The position numbers were made by a program, and so were the translations under genes. 21,572 nt of DNA from the NCBI GenBank assembly GCA_030613765.1, contig JAUWLI010000012.1, positions 1 through 21,572 of the forward strand, read 5' to 3'. The notes under the pieces are model-generated. The model was not told the origin of the DNA, ran no database searches, and worked only from the letters and a program-made list of their open reading frames with translations. Below are positions 1-6,129 of the stretch, one piece after another. Positions within the stretch are counted from its first letter, which is position 1, and each line of letters opens with the position of its first letter. This stretch comes from Phycisphaerae bacterium. GTDB lineage: Bacteria; Planctomycetota; Phycisphaerae; Sedimentisphaerales; SG8-4.

Positions 1-371
1 ATTCCGCCGCCCTCACCCCCGCCGTTAGCAAATATGGTGCCTTTTCTGCCAGTGTACGTTGTTTTTATCCAGGCACATATAGTCCAATCGCCTGTCCCGA
101 AGTCAAGAATACTCGGATTGCCAAGGTCAACACTATCGTCACCATCGAGCTCCAGCGCACCGTCTATCTTCCCAGCCACCCATTTAGGGTCGCCCAAAAG
201 GGCGCCATGATTGTTATTGCCGGAACTATCGTTGGCATTGCCATTGAGCCTCCACCAGCCGACAAGGCCTTCCGGTTCTTCAGCGGCGAACGCGGCCCGC
301 GAGTGCATAATTGTGAAAAGCAAGGTAAGGATAATTGCTATTGTAAGAAAGAGAACGTATCGGGATTTCAT
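1..371 (-). CDS. LamG-type secreted protein, N-terminal part (runs off the left edge)
   Basis: This is a minus-strand reading frame open from an ATG at 371 to the window edge, 123 codons visible. A strong ribosome binding site (AGGAGG) lies just before the ATG. The product begins with a basic-hydrophobic signal peptide ending near AFAA (residues about 1-30). It continues with GLVGWWRLNGNANDSSG and later GDWTICAWIKT, the usual opening of a concanavalin/LamG_3 jelly-roll domain that binds or displays carbohydrate on secreted planctomycete proteins. It lies 52 bp downstream of the GH28-like gene on the same strand, so the two are probably co-transcribed. The rest of the protein, and any catalytic or anchoring domain, is outside the window. 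Confidence 0.85.
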   Translation of the reverse strand, partial: MKSRYVLFLTIAIILTLLFTIMHSRAAFAAEEPEGLVGWWRLNGNANDSSGNNNHGALLGDPKWVAGKIDGALELDGDDSVDLGNPSILDFGTGDWTICAWIKTTYTGRKGTIFANGGGEGGG

Positions 372-423
372 AAAACTCCTCCTTTTTGATTTCTTTTTTC
401 CATACATAGCCAGCTTCACGGTC

Positions 424-2661
424 TCACGGGCGAAAGTTGGTCAGCTTAATTTTCTTTCCGGCGTCGTCGTATACCAAATCGGCTTTGGCGCCGATAATGG
501 TAACTTGGGCCTCCGGTTTCTCGGGGCCGCCGTCGAATTCGCCCTTCCGAGTCCCGGTATAGGAAAAAAGCACCAAGTCCCCATTCGCCGCATAGTCATA
601 GTTGGTCACATCGACAATCAGCTTTTCGCCCATATAGGAAGCGAGCAGCAGGTCCTTACATTGTACAGGCGTCACGCCGCCTTTGTGGGCGATAAACTTC
701 GTTGTCGTATCGCCTTCACCGTCGCCGGTTTCGTACGCGCCGTTAACGGCTATCAACTTTATCTTGCCCTTGTGGTCGTCGACAACAAACATCCCTTCGT
801 TGAGCCTCAATCTGCTACAGCTAACTGTTCCGCCTTCGATCACGTAGCGGCCGGTCGTGGTGTCGATATCAAGGCTCCCGGCGATTTTAACCGTTCCGCC
901 GAGTTGCTTCGCCACGCTCTTGTGCCGGTCGACAATGAACGGCCCGTTGACCTTGAACGTGAAGCCGTCAGGAATAACAAACGTCGCTTCCTCATAGACC
1001 CGAATCTCGAACTCACCGTCGATATCGCGATCGAGCGTCAGCGTAACACCACGCTTCTTTCCGATCAATACCCGCTCGTCTATCTTGTCGTCGGGCAGGC
1101 GATTGGCTTTGTCGCCGCTCCATTTCAGGCGCGCCCCGTCACGTCCGGTCTCCCAGTTGGAAGGGGTGCTCCACTTTCCGCTGCGACTGGGGGCGATAGA
1201 CGCCGTTCCTTCAAGCTCTTTTTCTTCAGGCGGCATCATCGGCGGGTGAGTGGGCTGAAGTTTACCGGCGATAACTACGTTCTCAAGCACAATATTCTCA
1301 GTATTTCGAATGTGCATGATTGGCCCCTTCTCGAGTGTGTCAATGGTGACGTTCTTGATGAAGACATCGAAAACAGGCGCCTTCTCGACTCCCTGACAGG
1401 ATATCGTCTCGTCGTTCCCTGCTCCGATATGCACGTCCTGGATGTTGATGTTGCGGATTTCCGTCGGGTAGTTGCCGCCTCGATATCCGTGATAGTTGTT
1501 TCTCAATCTCAGAATTCGGGCCTTACCTATATCGAGGTTCTTGACATAGATGTTTTTAATGAATCCGCCCCTATCGAGGTTCGACTTGCAGTACAGCACG
1601 TTGCCGCTTTCATATTTGCAGTCGTAGAAGAAGACATTGCGGACACCGCCGGCAATCTCGCTGCCGATAGCTATACCGCCAAAGTTCGACGGCATATTGC
1701 GTATAACGATATTCTCGCACGCCCGGCCTTTACGCCACGCGCTGTTGTCCCGCCCGGCCTTGATCGCCAGACAGTCGTCGCTTTGGTCCAACCAGCAGTC
1801 TTCCATCAGTACATCCGTGCATGAATCGGGATCGAGTCCGTCGTTGTTCGAGTTATGACTATCGACAACAAGTCTCCGAATCGTTACATTCGTGCAGTAC
1901 GTCGGATGAACGCACCAGAACGGATAATCGAGAATCGTCACGTCTTCGATGAGAACATTCGTACACTCGAAAGGTTCAAAAAACGTCGGTTTCGCATAGA
2001 TCTTTATCTGTTCCACGGGGACATCGTCGTGGTTCATCTTGCGCAGTTCCTCGTTAGATGTCGTTCCAAGCCTGGTTTTCCCGCTCCACATGGCCCAGGA
2101 GGATTCTGCCTGCCCATTGAGCGAACCTTTTCCAGTAAGAGCGATATTGGTCTTTTTGTACGCATAGACCAAAGGCGAATAATTGTAACACTCCGTGCCT
2201 TCCCACCTGACTCTGACGTGGGGGAGATAGTCGTCAAAGTTCGTGCCGAACATGATCGTGGCGTTTTTGGTCACGTGCAGGTTGACGTTGTTGTCCAGGT
2301 GGATGGGACCATTGCTGAGAAATGTGCCTTTCGGAACGACGACGCGTCCGCCGCCGGCCTTCGTGCAGGCCGCGATGGCCTTCTTGAAGGCCGGGTTGCA
2401 GTCGGCGACGCCGTCGCCGACCGCGCCGTAATCGGTCACGTTGAAATCGCGATCCGGAAAAGTGGGTGGGACGATGCGGCTCAGAATCTCGGGCAGCAGG
2501 TCCCAGCCGTTCCGTTGTGGCACGGCCATCTTGGCCGTGTTTTTCACGGGCTGGAAGCCCGTGCCACTTCGGGAGCAGGAGCACACCAGGAGAAGGGCGA
2601 CCGTCAGGAGTGCGAAAGATACGTTTCTTGTGACTGTTTTTCCCAGGTTCATCCTGTTCAT
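424..2661 (-). CDS. GH28-like (polygalacturonase family) lipoprotein with C-terminal beta domain
   Basis: A 745-residue exported protein. The signal peptide ends in a lipobox-like LLLVCSC (Cys27 or Cys29), so it is probably lipid-anchored. From about residue 72 it reads FNVTDYGAVGDGVADC, the start of a pectate-lyase/GH28 right-handed beta-helix. GH28 active-site motifs are recognisable: NNDGLD (Asp274) and SDDC (Asp295, Asp296). Two family motifs are altered: the GHG position reads NFG (Phe327) and the R-I-K position reads YCK (Tyr357, Lys359). Residues from about 485 form a separate Gly/Thr-rich beta domain (SGKWSTPSNWETG) of unknown function. A 51-bp palindromic repeat encodes residues 32-49, between lipobox and catalytic domain. 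The ATG at 2661 follows AAGGAAAAG. Family is fairly sure; substrate (galacturonan or another uronic polymer) and activity are inference. Confidence 0.85.
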   Translation of the reverse strand: MNRMNLGKTVTRNVSFALLTVALLLVCSCSRSGTGFQPVKNTAKMAVPQRNGWDLLPEILSRIVPPTFPDRDFNVTDYGAVGDGVADCNPAFKKAIAACTKAGGGRVVVPKGTFLSNGPIHLDNNVNLHVTKNATIMFGTNFDDYLPHVRVRWEGTECYNYSPLVYAYKKTNIALTGKGSLNGQAESSWAMWSGKTRLGTTSNEELRKMNHDDVPVEQIKIYAKPTFFEPFECTNVLIEDVTILDYPFWCVHPTYCTNVTIRRLVVDSHNSNNDGLDPDSCTDVLMEDCWLDQSDDCLAIKAGRDNSAWRKGRACENIVIRNMPSNFGGIAIGSEIAGGVRNVFFYDCKYESGNVLYCKSNLDRGGFIKNIYVKNLDIGKARILRLRNNYHGYRGGNYPTEIRNINIQDVHIGAGNDETISCQGVEKAPVFDVFIKNVTIDTLEKGPIMHIRNTENIVLENVVIAGKLQPTHPPMMPPEEKELEGTASIAPSRSGKWSTPSNWETGRDGARLKWSGDKANRLPDDKIDERVLIGKKRGVTLTLDRDIDGEFEIRVYEEATFVIPDGFTFKVNGPFIVDRHKSVAKQLGGTVKIAGSLDIDTTTGRYVIEGGTVSCSRLRLNEGMFVVDDHKGKIKLIAVNGAYETGDGEGDTTTKFIAHKGGVTPVQCKDLLLASYMGEKLIVDVTNYDYAANGDLVLFSYTGTRKGEFDGGPEKPEAQVTIIGAKADLVYDDAGKKIKLTNFRP
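2517..2567. repeat. 51-bp double-hairpin palindromic element inside the GH28-like gene
   Basis: Two 8-bp perfect hairpins stand side by side: CACGGCCA-tct-TGGCCGTG (2521-2539) and CACGGGCT-gga-AGCCCGTG (2545-2563). They are enclosed by 9-bp outer ends, GTGGCACGG and CCGTGCCAC. It is exactly 51 nt, so it adds 17 codons without breaking the frame, reading GTGFQPV...TAKMAVPQ. From memory, peptides like GTGFQPV and, from the other strand, HGQDGRAT recur in planctomycete hypothetical proteins, which marks a dispersed REP-like repeat. Only one copy is present in this window, so dispersal itself is recalled knowledge and not seen here. Confidence 0.7.
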
Positions 2662-2844
2662 GAGTCTTTTCCTTTCTGTGAGATTTCCCTGACCGACATT
2701 TCCGTTTTTCGCACCTTATAAAAATCGCTATTCCTTTAGAATTGTCATGAAGTTAGCAAATCCCCCTCAAAATTACAAGTCTTTTCATTCTGCTTTTTCG
2801 AAAGGATATTGATCCGAGATTTGTCTTTCGTTTAGCGCCAGACA

Positions 2845-3465
2845 TCAATCAAGGCTGAGTTCGGGAAGTTCTGCCCGGTCGCTTTGACGCCACTCTTCGA
2901 ATCGGTCCCGCATTCTTTCGCTGGTCTCCTGCCTCTCCTCTTCGGACATATTCTCCCATCTTTCTCCCATTTCCCTGAGCCTGGCCCCTTCCGCCTCCCT
3001 CTCCTCCGGTGACAAATTCATCCATCTCTCAATCGCTATCCTGAATCCTTCTTTTATCCTAGCCTGCTCTTCTTCTGTCAGCTCCAGGTTTGCCCAGACT
3101 TCTCTCCAGCCGCCAAAACCTCTCGTTTCCTGAACCTCGTTTTCTACCGGTTCGGCCACCGGCATATCATCCGGTTCTTCCTCGACCAGTATGGCCTCTG
3201 CTTTCTCTTGCTCTTCTAATGTCTCAATCTCCTCGTCCAGCCACTGCAGGAACTCCTCGTCTTCTGCAGTCATTTCCGACTGCTTAATTTCCTCCTCTTG
3301 CGGACGTGTTTCTACAGGCTTGGTTTGTTGCTTTTCGACTTGTGATTCATCCTCAAGGCGATGCGGTTGAGACAGTTTTATGCCAATTCCCACAGCCAAG
3401 ACGGCACATAGCAGTACAACTACGGCACACAGTATTCCAAGCCTGGATTTTCCATTTGTCTTCAT
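2845..3465 (-). CDS. Small membrane-anchored, acidic helical protein with W-x-x-[LM]S-x-EER repeats
   Basis: Unrecognised protein of 206 residues. One hydrophobic segment near the N-terminus (ILCAVVVLLCAVLAVGIGI) should anchor it in the inner membrane or act as an uncleaved signal. A Glu/Gln-rich, probably helical linker follows. The C-terminal 80 residues hold three units of about 22 residues with a shared pattern (WANLELTEEEQ, RWMNLSPEEREAE, RWENMSEEERQE). Such units resemble the DUF3106-like charged helical repeats of planctomycetes and myxobacteria. The start is set at 3465 (MKTNGKS): AGGAG lies 8 nt before it, but only 2 nt before an ATG two codons upstream (3471). No catalytic motif is visible. 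It may be a periplasmic scaffold or chaperone-like protein, but function is unknown. Confidence 0.75.
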   Translation of the reverse strand: MKTNGKSRLGILCAVVVLLCAVLAVGIGIKLSQPHRLEDESQVEKQQTKPVETRPQEEEIKQSEMTAEDEEFLQWLDEEIETLEEQEKAEAILVEEEPDDMPVAEPVENEVQETRGFGGWREVWANLELTEEEQARIKEGFRIAIERWMNLSPEEREAEGARLREMGERWENMSEEERQETSERMRDRFEEWRQSDRAELPELSLD

Positions 3466-3561
3466 AAACATTACTCCTGAACGCTACGCTCTCCATAATA
3501 ACACAACAAGCGGCTCGATATCGACGCTTCCGGCCGTTGAACCGGCCAACCACTTTATTCT

Positions 3562-3567
3562 ATTATA
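3562..3567 (-). promoter_or_regulatory. Possible -10 box for the small membrane protein gene
   Basis: TATAAT on the minus strand, 94 nt upstream of the chosen ATG at 3465. No good -35 is present at 16-18 nt, so this is only a candidate. The stretch between genes (3466-3687) otherwise shows a short GGCCG/CGGCC dyad near 3530-3546 and no other gene. Confidence 0.25.
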
Positions 3568-3687
3568 CACCCCGCCGGCATAGTAGGTTACATGTTTTCT
3601 TCGCAAACCGGCCATGTTAACGCAGAGTATGCAGGGTAACAAAAGCCCTGACTTAGGCAATTTTTTCTGACGGTAAACATCCGCCGA

Positions 3688-5040
3688 TTATATCAAGTGT
3701 AGTTTGTCCCTGTTCTCATAGACTTTGAGGATGGCATTTGCGATATCGGCCATATCTTCTTTGGTTCCAAGCAGAGTACCAGAAGCCCAGATCATGGCCA
3801 TCTCGCGACAAACCTGGTCACAATTGGGACACTTAATCTCATCACGGTATCTGTCCAGTCTCTTTTTGGAAAACATTTTCTGATAGACCTTTAAATTCAA
3901 TATGTGCTCTATCCACGGTTCCTTATGCAGGCCCTGCCTTATATAGGGGCTGAGACTAACACCTTCGGCACTTAGAGCTTTAAGGAAAGTGCTGCGATCA
4001 GCACCATTGAAGTACTCCTTTCGATACGTCGTCGCATAGATGTAAAAGGAGCCACTTGCAGTGCCCTTGTACAGTTTTTGTGGAACGATTCCAGGAATAT
4101 CTTTGAGCCTGGAGGTCAAATAGGCAGCGTTCTCGTTGCGGCGGGCGAATCGTTCTTCCACGCCGGGCAACTGGCCGAGCAAAACGGCTGCTTCAAACTC
4201 GTTCATGCGGTATTTCGGCCCCGCCACTTCGGTGCGTCCGGCGCGCGATGTGCCGTGGTTATGGACGGTATAACATTTGTCCATAAGCTGCTCATCATTT
4301 CCGATTATGCCGCCGCCTTCTCCACAGGCAATAGTCTTGCTCGACTGAAAGCTAAAACATCCAAGGTCGCCGATAGTGCCCAACTTTTTGCCCTGATATT
4401 CGGAAAGGTGTGCCTGCGCAGCATCTTCGATTACTTTCAGATTGTGCTTTTTGGCAATGGCCATGATTCTTTCCATATCGCAGGGCTGGCCCATCATGTG
4501 CACGGGCATAATTGCTTTGGTGTTTTCGGTAATTTTCCTTTCCACGTCATCGGGGTCGAGTTGATACGATTGGCGATCCAAGTCAGCCAGGACAGGTAGC
4601 GCTCTGGCCGACAAAATGGAAGCAATCGTCCCGGGGTCGGTATAGGGTGAGGTGATGACCTCATCTCCGGCACCAATTCCAAGGGCTTCGACGCAAGTGT
4701 GCAATGCCTGCGTCCCGGAACCCGTGGCCACGCAGAACTTCGTGCCCATCAGTTGAGCAAATTTCTTTTCAAACGTGGGGACCGTGCCCGACCTGGACTG
4801 GATTCTGCACCAAATCCTGCTTTTTGTGGTCTTCACTACTGAGTTTAAGACATTCTCATCCCAGTATGGCCAGCCTGGCCAGCTCTTGTTCTTTCTGACA
4901 GGTTCGCCGCCAAGAATTGCCAGTTTGCGGCCCTTGTTACTAATGTTGCCATAGGCCGGGATACTCCTTGATACTGCGGCGAACGTACCTGCTGATGCAG
5001 CAGCTAAAAGCTGTCGTCTGGTTAAATTGTTCTTATTCAT
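3688..5040 (-). CDS. Tat-signal DegT/DnrJ/EryC1/StrS-family PLP aminotransferase
   Basis: A 450-residue type I fold PLP enzyme of the sugar-aminotransferase/AHBA-synthase group. Visible family features (numbered from this start) are the PLP-binding Asp206 in VIEDAAQAH, the Schiff-base lysine Lys235 in FSFQSSKTIACGEGGGI, and ATGSGTQALH near residue 106 for phosphate binding. The N-terminus carries a twin-arginine signal (TRRQLLAAASAGTF), so it is predicted to be exported folded with its cofactor. This is unusual for an enzyme class normally acting on cytoplasmic nucleotide sugars. A cysteine cluster CPNCDQVC lies near residues 404-411. The ATG at 5040 is chosen because AAAGGG sits 7 nt upstream; a TTG two codons earlier is less well placed. 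Substrate unknown. It stands alone, without sugar-nucleotide genes nearby. Confidence 0.88.
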   Translation of the reverse strand: MNKNNLTRRQLLAAASAGTFAAVSRSIPAYGNISNKGRKLAILGGEPVRKNKSWPGWPYWDENVLNSVVKTTKSRIWCRIQSRSGTVPTFEKKFAQLMGTKFCVATGSGTQALHTCVEALGIGAGDEVITSPYTDPGTIASILSARALPVLADLDRQSYQLDPDDVERKITENTKAIMPVHMMGQPCDMERIMAIAKKHNLKVIEDAAQAHLSEYQGKKLGTIGDLGCFSFQSSKTIACGEGGGIIGNDEQLMDKCYTVHNHGTSRAGRTEVAGPKYRMNEFEAAVLLGQLPGVEERFARRNENAAYLTSRLKDIPGIVPQKLYKGTASGSFYIYATTYRKEYFNGADRSTFLKALSAEGVSLSPYIRQGLHKEPWIEHILNLKVYQKMFSKKRLDRYRDEIKCPNCDQVCREMAMIWASGTLLGTKEDMADIANAILKVYENRDKLHLI

Positions 5041-5092
5041 TTCCAAACCCTTTCATTTGTCTCCAGAAATATGATAATTGACTGAAGATTCC

Positions 5093-5122
5093 ATTATAAT
5101 ATCGCGATGCGGGCGATGTTAG
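5093..5122 (-). promoter_or_regulatory. Candidate sigma70-type promoter for the DegT-family gene
   Basis: On the minus strand CTAACA (5122-5117) and TATAAT (5098-5093) are separated by 18 nt. The -10 is perfect and the -35 matches 4 of 6. It lies about 53 nt upstream of the ATG at 5040, leaving room for a short leader with the ribosome binding site. Confidence 0.4.
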
Positions 5123-5240
5123 TGGAAAAAGTGCCACGGGCAAGTAACTGTGCAACATCCTATCAATGAGTAAGTGTGCCGTTTGAAATTGGCTTTGTTT
5201 GGCTTTGATCCGGCTTCGCCAGAGGCTACGCCGCGATAAA

Positions 5241-5464
5241 TTGGGTTCGTTTTCACAAATTGCCCAATTTGATATATTTTCATAATCCTTTGTTATAATA
5301 GAAGTTATGTTCATTTTGGCCTTTTTGGATTTGGGTTCGTTTTGGGTTCGTTTTGGGTTCGTTTTTCCCAATTGACCAAGTGTCCTTTTTATCATAATCC
5401 TTTGTTAATACTTTATTTACGTTCATTTGACTTTTTCGGAATTTGGCTTTGTTTTGCAAAAAAA
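5241..5464. repeat. Two tandem 112-bp degenerate units (TKDY/NEP repeat)
   Basis: Units 5241-5352 and 5353-5464 align with a constant 112-nt offset: TTGGGTTCGTTTT at 5241 and 5353, CATAATCCTTTGTTA at 5281 and 5393, and a minus-strand ATGAAC at 5314 and 5426. On the minus strand both units read a similar peptide, KSQMNVNKVLTKDYDKK and KAKMNITSIITKDYENI, then W-[SA]-I and NEP. The period is 37 codons plus 1 nt, so the two peptides lie in different frames. A further partial copy (GGCTTTGTTTGGCTTTG) is near 5191-5207. I recall similar KAKMN...LTKDYENI peptides scattered through intergenic regions of Phycisphaerae genomes, which favours a dispersed repeat over a gene. Confidence 0.65.
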
Positions 5465-5669
5465 GTTTGATTTGTAAAGCGCTCATGACATCTGTAAATG
5501 TTTCTTTACAGTTGTAGAGACACCTTGTAAGCACATAAGTACTTGCGGGCAATGACATTAAGGGCAAGTGAGGAGGGAAATCAAAGATTAAAATGTAAAA
5601 TGCAAAACTGTGGAGGCCCTTCGGGCAGACTTTTATTTGTAAGCGGCTAAATAGGTGTTTTTTTGTCAT
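5280..5669 (-). CDS. Possible small protein, paralog of the upstream 49-residue frame (doubtful)
   Basis: A 129-codon minus-strand frame from an ATG at 5669, preceded by GGGGGG about 8 nt upstream. It opens MTKKHLFSRLQIKV and continues CPKGLHSFAFYILIF, matching the upstream frame MANKNRLIRLKIKV plus the same core. After about residue 35 it runs into unrelated sequence and then through the 112-bp repeat, so the C-terminal two thirds are probably not protein-like. There is no recognisable family, signal peptide or catalytic motif. The core is hydrophobic enough for one short membrane helix. It may be a real small membrane peptide or simply a translated repeat. Confidence 0.25.
   Translation of the reverse strand: MTKKHLFSRLQIKVCPKGLHSFAFYILIFDFPPHLPLMSLPASTYVLTRCLYNCKETFTDVMSALQIKLFLQNKAKFRKSQMNVNKVLTKDYDKKDTWSIGKNEPKTNPKRTQIQKGQNEHNFYYNKGL
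5331..5363. repeat. Three tandem copies of an 11-bp unit
   Basis: TTGGGTTCGTT occurs three times without a gap (5331-5341, 5342-5352, 5353-5363) across the junction of the two 112-bp units. It looks like slippage expansion at the unit boundary. In the minus-strand frames it gives NPKRTQNEPK-like peptides. Confidence 0.85.
5590..5638. repeat. 49-bp identical direct repeat, copy 1
   Basis: These 49 bp are identical to 5823-5871 (offset 233 bp) while the flanks differ. The repeat contains a small hairpin GCCC-ttc-GGGC. On the minus strand it encodes IKVCPKGLHSFAFYILIF in both copies. Confidence 0.9.
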
Positions 5670-5752
5670 TAATACACCCCCCATTAGATAACGCTTCGCT
5701 ATCTCACGGGGTAAACGATTATTTTTTGACCACAGATTACAGATTGAAATTT

Positions 5753-5902
5753 TCAAAAGTTTGCCTTGCTTGCCGAATAAAGGTTTATGTGCGTGTATCT
5801 CGTGAAGGAAAACGCAAAAATCAAAATGTAAAATGCAAAACTGTGGAGGCCCTTCGGGCAGACTTTTATTTTCAGGCGGATAAGACGGTTCTTGTTAGCC
5901 AT
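5753..5902 (-). CDS. Possible 49-residue protein behind a strong promoter (doubtful)
   Basis: A minus-strand frame of 49 codons plus stop, starting at the ATG at 5902 about 113 nt below the predicted transcription start of the promoter at 6022-6050. A GGGG run 6 nt upstream is the only ribosome-binding-like signal. The peptide is basic at the start (MANKNRLIRLKIKV), hydrophobic in the middle (SFAFYILIFAFSF) and ends in SASKANF. It resembles a small single-pass membrane or toxin-like peptide, but no family is recognised. A similar frame follows at 5669. Identity at the DNA level in the core, including third codon positions, argues for a copied repeat as much as for a conserved protein. Confidence 0.3.
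   Translation of the reverse strand: MANKNRLIRLKIKVCPKGLHSFAFYILIFAFSFTRYTHINLYSASKANF
5823..5871. repeat. 49-bp identical direct repeat, copy 2
   Basis: Perfect match to 5590-5638 in the same orientation. The AT-rich end (AAAATGTAAAATGC) is typical of low-complexity dispersed repeats I recall from Phycisphaerae. The other end carries the GC hairpin. Confidence 0.9.
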
Positions 5903-5937
5903 GGATACCCCAAAATGTTTAACACTTAGGCTGACTT

Positions 5938-6014
5938 GGCCTGCTGGCCCTAAGACCTTGCTGCGCTGCAGCTTACGACTTGCGGTTCTGGCGCTAATCT
6001 GCCATTTCTATGGC
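5938..6014 (-). promoter_or_regulatory. Structured 5' leader (three hairpins) below the 6.03-kb promoter
   Basis: Between the predicted start of transcription (about 6015, minus strand) and the first small frame (5902) three perfect hairpins can be drawn. They are GCCAT-agaa-ATGGC (6014-6001, at the very 5' end of the RNA), GCTGC-agc-GCAGC (5972-5960) and GGCC-agca-GGCC (5949-5938). It could be an RNA-stabilising leader, a non-coding RNA or a regulatory element. No known riboswitch class was recognised. Confidence 0.35.
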
Positions 6015-6021
6015 GGTTTGT

Positions 6022-6050
6022 ATTATACCAACCTCCGTCTAAATGTTCAA
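6022..6050 (-). promoter_or_regulatory. Near-consensus sigma70-type promoter in a region without a clear gene
   Basis: On the minus strand TTGAAC (6050-6045), a 17-nt spacer and TATAAT (6027-6022). The DNA above it, 6060-6090, is rich in A and T tracts like an UP element. It points away from the GLUG gene and into 5.2-6.0 kb. Confidence 0.6.
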
Positions 6051-6129
6051 TGAAAATCGAACTTTTTTGTAAAAAAAATGGACTTTTTTTGGGCACCAAT
6101 TTGACATTCTAAATTACCCTTCCTGCCCC

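Noticed and set aside
211..1824. A 537-codon open frame on the plus strand
   Set aside because: It lies antisense to the GH28-like gene, whose product has clear family motifs, and its own translation shows no recognisable domain. It is a shadow of the codon bias of the real gene.
3613..3638. AACGCAGAGTA, which matches part of a cDNA-synthesis adapter
   Set aside because: Only 11 bases agree and the following bases differ from the adapter. In a genomic sequence chance is sufficient.
3624..3666. CAGGG/CCCTG hairpin followed after a few bases by a T6 run
   Set aside because: The T-run is on the plus strand, where no gene ends, so it is not a terminator for either minus-strand neighbour.
5033..5395. 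A 120-codon minus-strand frame over the repeat region, ending inside the DegT-family start
   Set aside because: Its translation is repeat-derived (KTNPKRTQ, TKDYEN), then low-complexity intergenic DNA, and it overlaps the true start of the DegT-family gene.
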